Shown here: positions 33,338 through 44,265 of the stretch, piece after piece | How the letters are laid out: each line of letters begins with the position of its first letter | Numbering within the stretch: position 1 is the first letter of the stretch | Assembly: GCA_942493135.1 (NCBI GenBank) | Contig: OW818684.1 | Span: 3,782,001-3,846,000 of the forward strand | DNA from: Planctellipticum sp942493135 | GTDB taxonomy: Bacteria; Planctomycetota; Planctomycetia; Planctomycetales; Planctomycetaceae | Length of the DNA stretch: 64,000 bases | Direction of reading: 5' to 3' | The notes under the pieces: generated by a model | Databases searched by the model: none | What the model saw: only the letters and a program-made list of their open reading frames with translations | What the model was told of the DNA's origin: nothing | Program-made: the position numbers and the translations under genes

Positions 33338-34972
33338 TTAACGGTTCCGACTGGTCGCAACTGGTATGCCGTTCTGTGGCCCGCCTGGAAAACGGAGCCA
33401 GCGCCGCTGGTCCGATGATGTTTCCGGCAGGCTCGATCGATCACCAAAGATAGACGACCAGACCGGTTGATCGCGAAGCCATACGCTGGCCTGACCATCC
33501 CGGTAGACCTCGATCCACTCGGGCAGGCCGGCTAGAAAGGGCAGGGGGCGGTGCTCGACCGGCCAAAGAATGATCTCGGCCTGATCGAGCAATGGAGGTG
33601 GATCGTCGCCGGGCTCAAGTTCTTGAAACGCCAGGAATTGCGCCTCGATTTCGGCAGGGTAGATCGTCCGGTATCGGCCGTCGAATCCGACGGAGCAGTC
33701 CGGGTAAAGATGCCACAGAACGTATTGCCCCCAGCCGTATTGCGTCAGCAGACGCCCCTGAACTTTGTGGTCGGCCAGCCACTGCGTGGCCCGAGCCGGG
33801 GCTCCGGGGACATTGCTGCGGATTTCCACCGCCACCTGCCAGGGCGTAAGACCTGACTCTGAAAGACGTTCCGCACCGCGCTGATGGAACATCCCCAGTG
33901 CCCCGCAGAGTAACAGCAGGCCGGCCCAGCGGGTTCGGCGTCCGGCCGTGCCGCTCCACTGTTCGTGGAGAAGGGGAAACAGCCGAAACAAGCCCAGTGA
34001 GACGGCCCCCGGCAGCAAAACAAGACTGGTTACCGTCAGCAGTCCAATGTGGCGGAGATGGTTGACCGCCTGCCAGCCAACCACCAGCACCGTCACAACC
34101 TCCAGCGGTCGCCACTGGCGACGGCCGAGGAGGGCCAATCCGAGCAGCAGAAACGGGACGCCATAGACCACTGACGGCGTCGTGGCCCACAGGGGTTGCC
34201 ATTCCCGAACCGGCTGGTAGGTCACGAGATGCGTCCACAGCATCGAATGCAGCCGGGCACCGTAGGGATTGCAGAACGTCGCCTCGATCGTCAGGGCGGG
34301 AATTACCGCCAGAAAGGCGAATCGCCACTTGCGACTGCGGAACTCGGAGCGGGTTTCCCAAGCGATGGCCGCGCAACCGGCGACCGTGACACCGACCCCC
34401 GCGAGAAAGCCGCCGTGCAGGTTCACCCAGGGGATCATCAGGAGCGGAATCAGCCAGCTGAGCCACTGCCTCCCCGGATCCCGCATCCGGTCGAGCAGAC
34501 GTAAGTTCCACGCCAGCAAGGCGTAAGTCGCAAGTTGCGGGCGGATGAACACCAGGAAATTCGAGAGACAGAGCGCCCCGAACCCCAGGCAGACCAGTTG
34601 CCCGGAGAGCGAGGTGGAGCGATGCCAGAAGGCATCGGCGACGGCCAGCCAGAGCAGGAGCAGCCAGAGGTTGCGCCATAGTACGAGCCCGCCGTCTCCC
34701 CACCGCCGATAGGCCCAGGCCATACTGTCTTCGGACAGCCATTCGTGATTGATCCATTCCGCCCCCGGAGCCGACCAGGAAAACGGGTCGGTCGATTCTG
34801 CAGCCACGCCCTGTTCGAGGGCTCGCAGACCGTAAAGCGTGTGGCCCCAGAGGTCCGGATCGGCGATCGAAAGGCCGCACAGATATAGTAAGGAGCTCGA
34901 CCAGGCCAGGAACGACCAGCACAATCGCTCCCGCAAGTCCCCGCCAGTCAATTCGTGCGGCACGAAACTCAT
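33338..34972 (-). CDS. Polytopic membrane protein, GT-C-like
   Basis: A 544-residue protein with about ten hydrophobic segments. The N-terminal part reads S-I-A-D-P-D-L-W-G-H-T-L-Y-G, then D-P-F-S-W-S-A-P-G-A-E-W-I-N-H-E-W-L-S-E between residues 37 and 82; this Asp-Pro-Asp and Asn-His-Glu pattern is what I would expect for a GT-C-fold (mannosyltransferase-like) enzyme using polyprenyl-phosphate sugar. A soluble C-terminal domain follows from about residue 390. No gene nearby confirms a glycosylation role. GGAGAGAGA stands before the ATG at 34972. It lies between the Flp/TadE genes and the divergent TadE/TadG pair, so it may belong to the same surface system. Confidence 0.6.
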   Translation of the reverse strand: MSFVPHELTGGDLRERLCWSFLAWSSSLLYLCGLSIADPDLWGHTLYGLRALEQGVAAESTDPFSWSAPGAEWINHEWLSEDSMAWAYRRWGDGGLVLWRNLWLLLLWLAVADAFWHRSTSLSGQLVCLGFGALCLSNFLVFIRPQLATYALLAWNLRLLDRMRDPGRQWLSWLIPLLMIPWVNLHGGFLAGVGVTVAGCAAIAWETRSEFRSRKWRFAFLAVIPALTIEATFCNPYGARLHSMLWTHLVTYQPVREWQPLWATTPSVVYGVPFLLLGLALLGRRQWRPLEVVTVLVVGWQAVNHLRHIGLLTVTSLVLLPGAVSLGLFRLFPLLHEQWSGTAGRRTRWAGLLLLCGALGMFHQRGAERLSESGLTPWQVAVEIRSNVPGAPARATQWLADHKVQGRLLTQYGWGQYVLWHLYPDCSVGFDGRYRTIYPAEIEAQFLAFQELEPGDDPPPLLDQAEIILWPVEHRPLPFLAGLPEWIEVYRDGQASVWLRDQPVWSSIFGDRSSLPETSSDQRRWLRFPGGPQNGIPVATSRNR

Positions 34973-35311
34973 TCTCTCTCCACGGGATGGGCCCAGCCGG
35001 CGGAACGATGTCTATAAGCAACATGGAGCGCGGCCGCGTGGCGGCAAGTCCACATTGGTCCGGATTCGCCGGTCCGTCGCGGTCCGGGGGGCAGGTTTCC
35101 GGATGTTAGCGATTTGTTCAACCGTTGGAACGCTTTCGGCATGACGTAGGCTTCCATCACAACCGGAACACGGCCGATGACCACCGATTGGATTCAGGAT
35201 GTTCGGACATCCGGAGAGTTTCCTCGGCGGCGGACGCCAGTTCGGCACATCATCTGCAATCAGAGGCCTTTGGGCCGGAGTGCGCACTCCGGAGTGAGGT
35301 GCCTGGAGGGA
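34973..35311. other. Divergent intergenic region with candidate sites
   Basis: Between the GT-C-like gene and the rightward tadE-like gene. Contains GG-N10-GC at 35244-35257 and a perfect palindrome GGAGTGCGCACTCC at 35277-35290. No other feature is visible. Confidence 0.45.
35244..35257 (+). promoter_or_regulatory. Sigma-54-like promoter candidate
   Basis: GGCAC-ATCATC-TGC fits the GG-N10-GC spacing of -24/-12 promoters (close to TGGCACG-N4-TTGC) and lies 54 bases before the tadE-like start. Such a short pattern can occur by chance. Confidence 0.25.
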
Positions 35312-36322
35312 ATGAACAGAATGCAGGTCGGGAAATCGATTGCCGCCCGCCTCCGCCACGGCGATGACCGCCGCGGTTGGTCGCGTCGCGCCATCGTGGT
35401 GCTGGAACTGATTCTCTGGCTGCCCGTGCTGATGATCTTCCTGGCTGCGCTGATCGAGTTCGCGATTCTGTACCAGGTCGACAAGCAGGTGGCCTACGCC
35501 AGCCGATTCGGGGCGAAGATCGCGTCCGAACAGTCGCGAATCAATCTGCGCACACTGAATACGGGTGATCCGTCGCTGCTGAAATCTCAGATCGACAGCT
35601 ACCTGGCCACAGTCGGGCTGGGGGCCAGTTGCGAAGTCTTTCTGGAGCACAACGTCTGTTCGGGTGATCCGTTCGTGCAGCAGAGCCCGCCGTCGATCCC
35701 GGCGGGCTGTCGTTGTGCCCCGGTGCAATCCCCGGTTCGCCCGCTGGAGCCTTCTCCCTATCCCGGCAGCCAGGCCCATCCCGAATTTGTGCGGGTCACC
35801 GTCTGCGTGCGGGTCGCCGGAAATGTCCCGGATCTGCTCGACACCTTCGGCTTCGCCCTGCAAGACGCCACGCTGCGACACTCGACGACATTCCGCTACG
35901 AACCGGTCAACAGCCCGCCGACGCCGATTGTGACGGTCCCGCTGCAGTCGATCGATCCGATGAGCGTGGATCTGGTGGCCGAGCCGAACTTTGAGTTGCC
36001 CGGCGGCAGCCAGATCGTGACTTCACCGCCAGCTTCAACACTGGTGACGATCACGGCGCCGGACAACGCGCCTGCAAATACAGTCGTCTCGGTGAATCTG
36101 AACTCTCTGGCGTCGAGTGACGCCGAGGATCCATTCGGAAGCCTGGCCTTTCAGTGGACATCCGCTTCGCCGCTGAGCAACTCCGCCGGCGCAACCACGA
36201 CCGCGACACTCCCGATACCAAACTCTCCCGGATCGCAAGATCGAATAGTGACTCTGACGGTGACCGACCGCTGCGGACGCTCGCAAGCTGCCTTCATCAC
36301 CTTCCGTCTGGTCCGCCTCTGA
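35312..36322 (+). CDS. TadE-like protein with C-terminal Ig/PKD-like domain
   Basis: A 336-residue protein. The N-terminus has a basic leader, then R-R-A-I-V-V-L-E-L-I-L-W-L-P-V-L-M-I-F-L-A, a TadE-type signal/anchor with Glu after the leader, and a following helix A-S-R-F-G-A-K-I-A-S. The middle is Cys-containing (V-C-S-G-D-P, C-R-C-A-P, V-T-V-C-V-R-V). The last 100 residues look like a PKD/Ig-type beta domain: V-V-S-V-N-L-N-S-L-A-S-S-D-A-E-D-P, F-Q-W-T-S, V-T-L-T-V-T-D-R-C-G-R. Such a tail on a TadE protein is unusual. Start ATG 35312 follows GGAGGG closely; ATG 35321 is equally possible. The TadG-like gene starts 17 bases later. Confidence 0.75.
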   Translation: MNRMQVGKSIAARLRHGDDRRGWSRRAIVVLELILWLPVLMIFLAALIEFAILYQVDKQVAYASRFGAKIASEQSRINLRTLNTGDPSLLKSQIDSYLATVGLGASCEVFLEHNVCSGDPFVQQSPPSIPAGCRCAPVQSPVRPLEPSPYPGSQAHPEFVRVTVCVRVAGNVPDLLDTFGFALQDATLRHSTTFRYEPVNSPPTPIVTVPLQSIDPMSVDLVAEPNFELPGGSQIVTSPPASTLVTITAPDNAPANTVVSVNLNSLASSDAEDPFGSLAFQWTSASPLSNSAGATTTATLPIPNSPGSQDRIVTLTVTDRCGRSQAAFITFRLVRL

Positions 36323-36339
36323 CGGGATTCTGGCCGAAT

Positions 36340-37611
36340 ATGTTGCGATCTTCTTCTCCACTCCCCTGTCAGTCATCGATCCGCCGTGGAATCTCCACGA
36401 TGTGGGTGATCGGACTGCTGCCAGCCCTCGCGCTGGGTATGGTCGTGCTGACAGACGTCGCCAACCTGTGGCTGTCGCACATCGAGCTGAAGAGTGCCCT
36501 GGATGCGGCGGCGCTGTCCGGCGTGAAGACCTGGGGCGAAGGGAACAGCACGGGACTGGCGCGGCTCGATGCGCAAGCGGCGTTCATGAGCAATACCGTG
36601 CGCGGCGCGGTCTGGTCTCTGGACGCGACCTCGGGCGGCTGTAATAACGGCAACGTTTCAAGTGATGGCGAAATCGTCCTCGGAGCCATCTCGGACATCG
36701 GCGCCAGCAACTACGTATTCGACTGTGCCCAGGTTCCCGGCTGTGTGACGGGAACTTTCACGGCTCTCTTTGCCGTCGAAACCGATCCCAACGGGGACAC
36801 CTTTCAAATCCAGACCGGCCCCGGATCGGCGACGGAAGCGAATCGGACGTTCCGCGTTGAACAGTTCACTCAAACCAGCGGAGTCTCCCCGCTCGTGCTC
36901 AACAGCGTGGAACTGGATCTTCGCGATCTGCGGATCGCCTCTTCGGTCGGTGGTACTCCCGTCGCAGACGACGGCTTCTTCGACCTGAAAGTCAGCCCGT
37001 CGAATTCGGACAACAATCGCGGAATCGGGACTCCCCCCGGGCCAGGCAACAACTTGATTGCCGTCAACGACGCGGGAATTAGTCCGACCTTCAGTTTTTC
37101 GGGCGGCACCGCGACAGAACCGCGGGTCATGCGAGTCACCCTTGGCAGCGGATTGCCCCCCTCGGCACCGGGGACGAATCGATTCTTCTGGGGAACAGAC
37201 ACCGACAGCGTGAGTGGAAATGTCGGCGCGGGTGGTGGCGTAGGCTCCGCGGTTCAGGATTTTGGCGGCGAATTCGGGACGGACGCAAGCAACGCGGCCA
37301 GCTCGAATCCCTTCACGATCACCGGAGCAACGGTGCGAATCGTCGTCAGCGGGCAGACGCTCGTTGGCACTCTGACTCGCGTCAATGCGGATCGGTCGAC
37401 GGTCTTCTTCAACGGAACCATTTCGTCGTCCGGCCAGGCGTTCGGCGTCCGCGCCCGCCAAACGATCCAGGTGCCCAGCATCACCGGCAACCTGCTCGGT
37501 CAGACCTTCGGCCCCTACAATGTGACCGCCGAGTCCTACGCCCGGTACGTCTGCTTCAGCGGCAATCCGCAGCTCATTCGGATCAACGGCTACTCCTGCA
37601 ACTGCCCCTGA
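36340..37611 (+). CDS. tadG: TadG-like secreted pilus-associated protein
   Basis: A 423-residue protein with an N-terminal leader then R-R-G-I-S-T-M-W-V-I-G-L-L-P-A-L-A-L-G-M-V-V-L and a helix D-V-A-N-L-W-L-S-H-I-E-L-K-S-A-L-D-A-A-A-L-S-G, the A-A-L-(S/A)-G pattern of TadG/Flp-associated proteins. The rest is Ser/Thr/Gly/Asn-rich beta sequence lacking the von Willebrand A motif of large TadG proteins. C-terminal Cys residues (Y-S-C-N-C-P) end the protein. It follows the TadE-Ig gene with 17 bases between, so they are one operon. The following gene is convergent. Role: extracytoplasmic part of the Tad system, inferred. Confidence 0.7.
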   Translation: MLRSSSPLPCQSSIRRGISTMWVIGLLPALALGMVVLTDVANLWLSHIELKSALDAAALSGVKTWGEGNSTGLARLDAQAAFMSNTVRGAVWSLDATSGGCNNGNVSSDGEIVLGAISDIGASNYVFDCAQVPGCVTGTFTALFAVETDPNGDTFQIQTGPGSATEANRTFRVEQFTQTSGVSPLVLNSVELDLRDLRIASSVGGTPVADDGFFDLKVSPSNSDNNRGIGTPPGPGNNLIAVNDAGISPTFSFSGGTATEPRVMRVTLGSGLPPSAPGTNRFFWGTDTDSVSGNVGAGGGVGSAVQDFGGEFGTDASNAASSNPFTITGATVRIVVSGQTLVGTLTRVNADRSTVFFNGTISSSGQAFGVRARQTIQVPSITGNLLGQTFGPYNVTAESYARYVCFSGNPQLIRINGYSCNCP

Positions 37612-37638
37612 CGCGAATCGCTGGCCGGCACCGGCAAC

Positions 37639-38592
37639 TCAGGACTGTCCCGCGCCGAGCGACTGACCGAAGAACTTCGGCGGAGCGTCAATCGTGTAGA
37701 TACAGGTCTCCGCGGCAACCGCGTCGCGGAGATACTTGGGCCACTGCAGCAGCCCCAGCAGCGTCTGGCCATCAAACATCCGCAAAGGGCGGCCCTGCAG
37801 AGACTTGGCCAGCAGTGCGTCGATCGCCGCGGGATCGGGCCGGGTGTTGAGCGGCTGATCGCTCGCCAGGGCCATTCCCCACTGCGAACCGTAGGTCGGG
37901 ACGTTCGCAGAGATCAGCGACGTCTGCGGGAAAACGGAGCCGATCGTTTTGACGACCCGGCTGAGCAGGTGCGACAGCGGCGGAGACATCGAGCCGGCCT
38001 GATTGACGAACAGGCCCCCCGGCCGCAGCGCTTTCCGGCAGAGAGCGAAGAACTCGCGGGTGAAGAGTTTGAAGGCGGGGCCTTCTTCAATCGGATCGGT
38101 CAGGTCGGCGATGATCACGTCCCAGGTGTTCGGCGTCGAGGCGACATAGTCCCAGGCGTCGCCGACCGCAATCTCGGCCCGTGGATCGTCAAACGCCCCC
38201 TGGTGAATTTCGGGGAGAAGTTCCCGGCAGGCCTGAATGACCTCGCCGTCGATATCCGCCACGACGACCCGTTCGACCGACTTCCACTTCAAGGCTTCGC
38301 GGAGAGCGCCGCCGTCGGCTCCACCGGCAATCAGGACGGTCTTTGGGGCGCCGTGCAGCGAACAGGGGACGTGGACGATCGGCTCGTGGTAGAGGAATTC
38401 GTCGCCAGTGCAGGTCTGCCACTTGCCATCAAGGACGAGGGCTTTGCCATATGGCCCCGACTCGACGACAGACATTTCCTGGAAGGCAGTGTGCCGGTGC
38501 GCGAGGAAGCGGGTGACGCCGTGCTGCCAGACGTCGCAGGGAGTGAGGTATTCGCTGATCCAGAGGTCAGCAGCGAGCAAAGCGCCCGGCAT
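37639..38592 (-). CDS. speE: Polyamine aminopropyltransferase (spermidine synthase)
   Basis: A 317-residue cytosolic enzyme that transfers aminopropyl from decarboxylated S-adenosylmethionine to putrescine. The SpeE motifs are in order: T-A-F-Q-E-M-S-V-V-E-S near residue 35, L-D-G-K-W-Q-T-C-T-G-D-E-F-L-Y-H-E near residue 54, A-G-G-A-D-G-G-A-L-R-E near residue 89, V-V-A-D-I-D-G-E-V near residue 110, and I-I-A-D-L-T-D-P near residue 159 with the catalytic Asp. The N-terminal extension of about 30 residues is slightly longer than usual. Start is ATG 38592. It converges with the tadG-like gene (27 bases between stops), and is followed upstream by an intergenic repeat block. Confidence 0.88.
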   Translation of the reverse strand: MPGALLAADLWISEYLTPCDVWQHGVTRFLAHRHTAFQEMSVVESGPYGKALVLDGKWQTCTGDEFLYHEPIVHVPCSLHGAPKTVLIAGGADGGALREALKWKSVERVVVADIDGEVIQACRELLPEIHQGAFDDPRAEIAVGDAWDYVASTPNTWDVIIADLTDPIEEGPAFKLFTREFFALCRKALRPGGLFVNQAGSMSPPLSHLLSRVVKTIGSVFPQTSLISANVPTYGSQWGMALASDQPLNTRPDPAAIDALLAKSLQGRPLRMFDGQTLLGLLQWPKYLRDAVAAETCIYTIDAPPKFFGQSLGAGQS

Positions 38593-38669
38593 GGATGTCT
38601 CGCGGGGTTAAGGATCGTCGGGAAGCTCGTGTCATGCTGCCGAATTGCGGGATCCTCTTGAGAAGCGGT

Positions 38670-38752
38670 GGGTGGCTGGGGTCGAGTCTTCGAGCCCCCA
38701 GCGTCTTACCATCTCGCTGGGGGCGGCCCAAAGCGGCCGACCCCAGCCACCC
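38670..38752. repeat. Composite palindrome capped by GGGTGGCTGG
   Basis: GGGTGGCTGGGGTCG (38670-38684) pairs perfectly with CGACCCCAGCCACCC (38738-38752). Inside are a GCCCCCAGCG/CGCTGGGGGC stem and two small stems (TCGA..TCGA and GGCC..GGCC), so the single strand would fold as a branched cruciform. Its cap and first half match the element at 12-107. Confidence 0.75.
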
Positions 38753-38900
38753 TGAAGAGGTTCCCATCGGCTTGCAGCGCGACTCTAAAAACGTATGGTA
38801 GTCAGAGAGAACCGAAATTCGAAATCCGATGCACGAAATCCAATGGACGGACCGAAGGCGCGCTGTTCGAAATGACGCTGAGCATCTGCAGATGGCGTTA

Positions 38901-38915
38901 CCAGGCGGAGCCTGG
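38901..38915. repeat. Compact hairpin CCAGGC-GGA-GCCTGG
   Basis: A perfect 6-bp stem with a GGA loop. It shares the CAGGC-nnn-GCCTG core of the cluster at 25509-25635 and precedes the 3' end of glpK (38936), so it may be the glpK terminator or a family member. Confidence 0.55.
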
Positions 38916-38935
38916 GAATGAGGACACGCGAAGGA

Positions 38936-40453
38936 TCATCCTTCAACGGCCCAGCCGCGGGAGCGTTCCACCGCGCGCTGCCAGCCGCTGTAGAGCTTGG
39001 TGCGAGCCTCGACCGAGACCTCCGGTCGGAACTCCCGGTCGAGAGCCCAGTGCTGGCGGAGTTCGTCCTGGTTCTGCCAGACTCCAACGGCCAGTCCTGC
39101 CAGGTAAGCGGCTCCAAGAGCCGTGGTCTCCTGCACGACGGGCCGACGAACCGGCAGGCCGAGCAGGTCCGCCTGAAACTGCATCAGCCACGAATTCGCC
39201 GTCGCGCCGCCGTCGACCTGCAGGACGGTCAAAGCGCTGGAGCCCCCCTGCGGTTGAGCGGCGAGGTCCTGCTGCATGGCCTGCAAAACGTCTGCGGTCT
39301 GATACGCCATCGCTTCGAGGGCGGCCCGAGCCAGATGCGCGCGGCTGGTGCCGCGGGTCAGACCGACCAGGATGCCGCGGGCCTGAGGATCCCAGTAGGG
39401 GGCGCCCAGTCCTACAAACGCGGGGACCAGATAGACGCCGTCGTTCTGGGTCAGCGACGCCGCCAGAGCCTCCGTTTCGCCGGCCGAAGTGATCACGTTG
39501 AGACCGTCCCGCAGCCACTGAACCGCGGCCCCCGCAACAAAGACGGCTCCCTCGAGAGCATAGGTCGTCACGTCGCCGATCTTCCACGCGACCGTGGTGA
39601 GCAATCCGTGCTGCGAGTGCACCGGAGTACTTCCTGTGTTGAGCAGCAGGAAACAGCCGGTCCCGTAGGTGTTCTTGGCGCTGCCGGGAGCGAAACAGGT
39701 CTGGCCGAAGGTCGCCGCCTGCTGATCGCCGGCGCAGCCGGCCAGGGGAATCGGCCGGCCGAAGAGAGACGAATCGGTCTCGCCGTAGACCTCGCTCGAT
39801 GCCCGCACCTGGGGCAGCATGGCCCGCGGAACTCCGAACAGCTTCAGCAGTTCGTCATCCCAGTCGCCCGTCTGCAAATTGAACAGCAGCGTCCGGCTGG
39901 CGTTGCTTGCATCCGTAATATGGAGTTTGCCGCCCGAGAGTCGCCAGAAGAGAAAACTATCAATCGTCCCGAAGAGGATGTCGCCCCGTTCGGCCCGGGC
40001 GCGAAGGTCGGGGCTCTGCGCCAGCAGGTACTCGATCTTCGTGCCGGAGAAGTAGGGATCGAGCACCAGGCCGGTCTTTTGCCGGACGACGTCTTCTTCG
40101 CCGGCCGCTTTGTGGCGAGCGCAAATGTCCGAGGTGATCCGGCTCTGCCAGACGATGGCGTTGGAGATAGGCTTTCCGGTGAGGCGATCCCACAGGACGG
40201 TCGTTTCCCGCTGGTTCGTCACGCCGATCGCAGCGACATTCGTGGCGGAACAGCCGGCCTGATGCAGCGCCTGCTTCGCCGTGGCGAGCTGCGATTCCCA
40301 GATCGCTTCCGGATCGTGCTCAACGTGGCCGGGCGACGGATAGATCTGCGGAAATTCCTGCTGCGCGACCGACAGCACCTGCGCCTGTTCGCCGAACGCA
40401 ATGGCCCGACTGGAGGTCGTTCCCTGATCGAGAGCCAAGATGCAGCGTGACAT
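38936..40453 (-). CDS. glpK: Glycerol kinase
   Basis: A 505-residue cytosolic FGGY-family kinase that phosphorylates glycerol to glycerol-3-phosphate. N-terminal A-L-D-Q-G-T-T-S-S-R near residue 8 (phosphate loop), the Q-Q-E-F-P-Q-I-Y-P region near residue 37, V-T-N-Q-R-E-T-T near residue 80 (substrate Arg-Glu), D-Q-Q-A-A near residue 244, and the second motif Y-Q-T-A-D-V-L-Q-A-M (FGGY C-terminal region) near residue 380 are visible. Length is standard. ATG 40453 with GGAGAAG upstream is chosen over an N-terminal extension. No glpF or glpD is adjacent; a sulfatase gene lies just upstream on the same strand. Confidence 0.95.
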   Translation of the reverse strand: MSRCILALDQGTTSSRAIAFGEQAQVLSVAQQEFPQIYPSPGHVEHDPEAIWESQLATAKQALHQAGCSATNVAAIGVTNQRETTVLWDRLTGKPISNAIVWQSRITSDICARHKAAGEEDVVRQKTGLVLDPYFSGTKIEYLLAQSPDLRARAERGDILFGTIDSFLFWRLSGGKLHITDASNASRTLLFNLQTGDWDDELLKLFGVPRAMLPQVRASSEVYGETDSSLFGRPIPLAGCAGDQQAATFGQTCFAPGSAKNTYGTGCFLLLNTGSTPVHSQHGLLTTVAWKIGDVTTYALEGAVFVAGAAVQWLRDGLNVITSAGETEALAASLTQNDGVYLVPAFVGLGAPYWDPQARGILVGLTRGTSRAHLARAALEAMAYQTADVLQAMQQDLAAQPQGGSSALTVLQVDGGATANSWLMQFQADLLGLPVRRPVVQETTALGAAYLAGLAVGVWQNQDELRQHWALDREFRPEVSVEARTKLYSGWQRAVERSRGWAVEG

Positions 40454-40511
40454 GGGGAGACTTCTCCGGCGGTGATGTCGGTCGATGTGGCAGCGGCGAG
40501 CAGAGGAGACG

Positions 40512-41879
40512 TTACTTGATTTCCGCGTACGCGACATCCGTTTTCTGACGCAGCTCCGCCAGGATGGCTGTCGATTCCGGCTGATTCACCAGATTTTTCC
40601 GCTCATGGGGATCGGCGGCGAGATCGAACAGTTCTTCGTAAACCGGAGTTTCGGAAATGTAGCGGGTGTATTTCCACCGGGCGGTGCGGATCCCTTCGGT
40701 CTGCGCGATGTGCGGATGGACGAACCGGTGCTCGTAGTAGTATTCCGGTCGCCAGTTGGCGGGCTGCTCTCCCCGCACGATGGGTGCCAGGCTCCGGCCC
40801 TGCAGGCCTGGGGAGGGTTCAACGCCGGCGAGATCAAAGATCGTCGGGGCGACGTCGATGGTCAGGGCGAATTCCTGGCGATTCTGACCCCGGGCGCCGG
40901 CCGCGACGCGGGGATCGGAAATGAACAGCGGCACCCGAATCGACTCCTCGTGCATGAACCACTTGCCGGCGAGGCCGTGTTCGCCGAGGTAGTGCCCGTT
41001 GTCGGAGGTGAAAACGAAGACGGTGTTTTCCGCGAGCCCCTGCTCCTTGAGTCGCGCCGTCAGAGCCCCCGCGAGGTCGTCGATCCCCTGGACCAGCCGG
41101 AAGTAGTCCCGGACAGTCGGCTGAAACAGCTCTTCGGTGAACCGCAGTTTCCAGCGGTTGCGGGCCTCGGACGTCTGCAGGAAGAGCGGTTGCGTCTGGA
41201 AGTCGGTTTCTGTGGCTGTCACGGGACGTGGATAGGTGACGTCTTCGTAGAGGGTCTGGTAGCGCGGAGCCGGCTGGTATTGCCAGGCGTCGCCGTCCTG
41301 GCAGTGGGCGGCTTTGGTGTAGACCTGCAGCAGGAAGGGCTGGTCGGCATTGCAGCCGGCGAGGAACTGCAGCGCTTCGTCCCGCTGGGTATCGGTCAGA
41401 TGTTCGCCGGTCCCCTTTTCGCCCGGCTTGAAATACTGCCCCTGACCGCTGTAGCCCGTGAAATAATCCCAGGAGTCTTTGGGAAGCTGGCCTCCCAGTC
41501 CCCATTTGCCGACCAGACCGGTCCGATAGCCGGCCTGCCGGAGGCGAACGGGAAACGAGCTGGCGAGTTGCTCGGGCGTCAGCGGTCTGGCGAAGTTCTG
41601 AATGCCGTGTCGGGAGGCATACTGACCGGTGATCAGGCAGGCCCGGCTGATCGCGCAGATCGACGTTGTGACGAACGAGTTGCGGAAAATCGTGCCGCGA
41701 TTCGCCAAGGCGTCGAGATGAGGGGTCTTGAGGACGGGATGTCCCAGGCATCCGAGCGTATCGAATCGCTGATCGTCGGTGAGGATCAGGATGATGTTCG
41801 GCGGTTTGGCGGAGGCGTTCTCCGCGGCAACGGCCGGAACGACCAGCGAAACCAGGCAGAGACTCAGCAGCAATCGCAT
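40512..41879 (-). CDS. Secreted sulfatase (arylsulfatase/type I)
   Basis: A 455-residue exported sulfatase. After the signal peptide (C-L-V-S-L-V-V-P-A-V-A-A) come the metal-binding N-I-I-L-I-L-T-D-D-Q-R near residue 28, the formylglycine site C75-A-I-S-R79 followed by A-C-L-I-T-G-Q, and G-K-W-G-L-G-G-Q near residue 122. The C-x-P-x-R consensus has Ile in place of Pro, as in many planctomycete sulfatases, and should still be modified by an FGE-type enzyme. S-D-N-G-H-Y-L-G-E-H-G near residue 300 contributes metal ligands. The substrate, probably a sulfated polysaccharide, is not determined. It starts upstream of glpK and follows the S9 peptidase gene. Confidence 0.9.
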   Translation of the reverse strand: MRLLLSLCLVSLVVPAVAAENASAKPPNIILILTDDQRFDTLGCLGHPVLKTPHLDALANRGTIFRNSFVTTSICAISRACLITGQYASRHGIQNFARPLTPEQLASSFPVRLRQAGYRTGLVGKWGLGGQLPKDSWDYFTGYSGQGQYFKPGEKGTGEHLTDTQRDEALQFLAGCNADQPFLLQVYTKAAHCQDGDAWQYQPAPRYQTLYEDVTYPRPVTATETDFQTQPLFLQTSEARNRWKLRFTEELFQPTVRDYFRLVQGIDDLAGALTARLKEQGLAENTVFVFTSDNGHYLGEHGLAGKWFMHEESIRVPLFISDPRVAAGARGQNRQEFALTIDVAPTIFDLAGVEPSPGLQGRSLAPIVRGEQPANWRPEYYYEHRFVHPHIAQTEGIRTARWKYTRYISETPVYEELFDLAADPHERKNLVNQPESTAILAELRQKTDVAYAEIK

Positions 41880-41926
41880 GGCGGCAGACTCCGGAGTTGG
41901 TCAATCGGGATGGCGCGCCGCGATGG

Positions 41927-44053
<2,127 letters not shown>

Positions 44054-44265
44054 CTCGGGGATCCTTCAAACCAGAAGCCGGACATCCGAGCCGTGCGAAT
44101 GCGCGGCCGCAGCAACCGATTGGACCAAGCCGCCACCGAGGAGGCAAGCCGCGCGACTGGCTTTACGACGACGTGATCCGGCGGGAGACTGTGTGCGTAC
44201 TACAGAAGCAGCGCCGAGCCGTGGCGAAAAACGGCATCGGATAACGTGAGTTCGGGGAGACATGC

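Larger units (their letters stand above)
38593..38935. other. Intergenic region with composite palindromes
   Basis: 343 bases between speE start and glpK stop. Contains the composite palindrome at 38670-38752 and the compact hairpin CCAGGC-GGA-GCCTGG at 38901-38915. No gene is visible. Confidence 0.6.
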
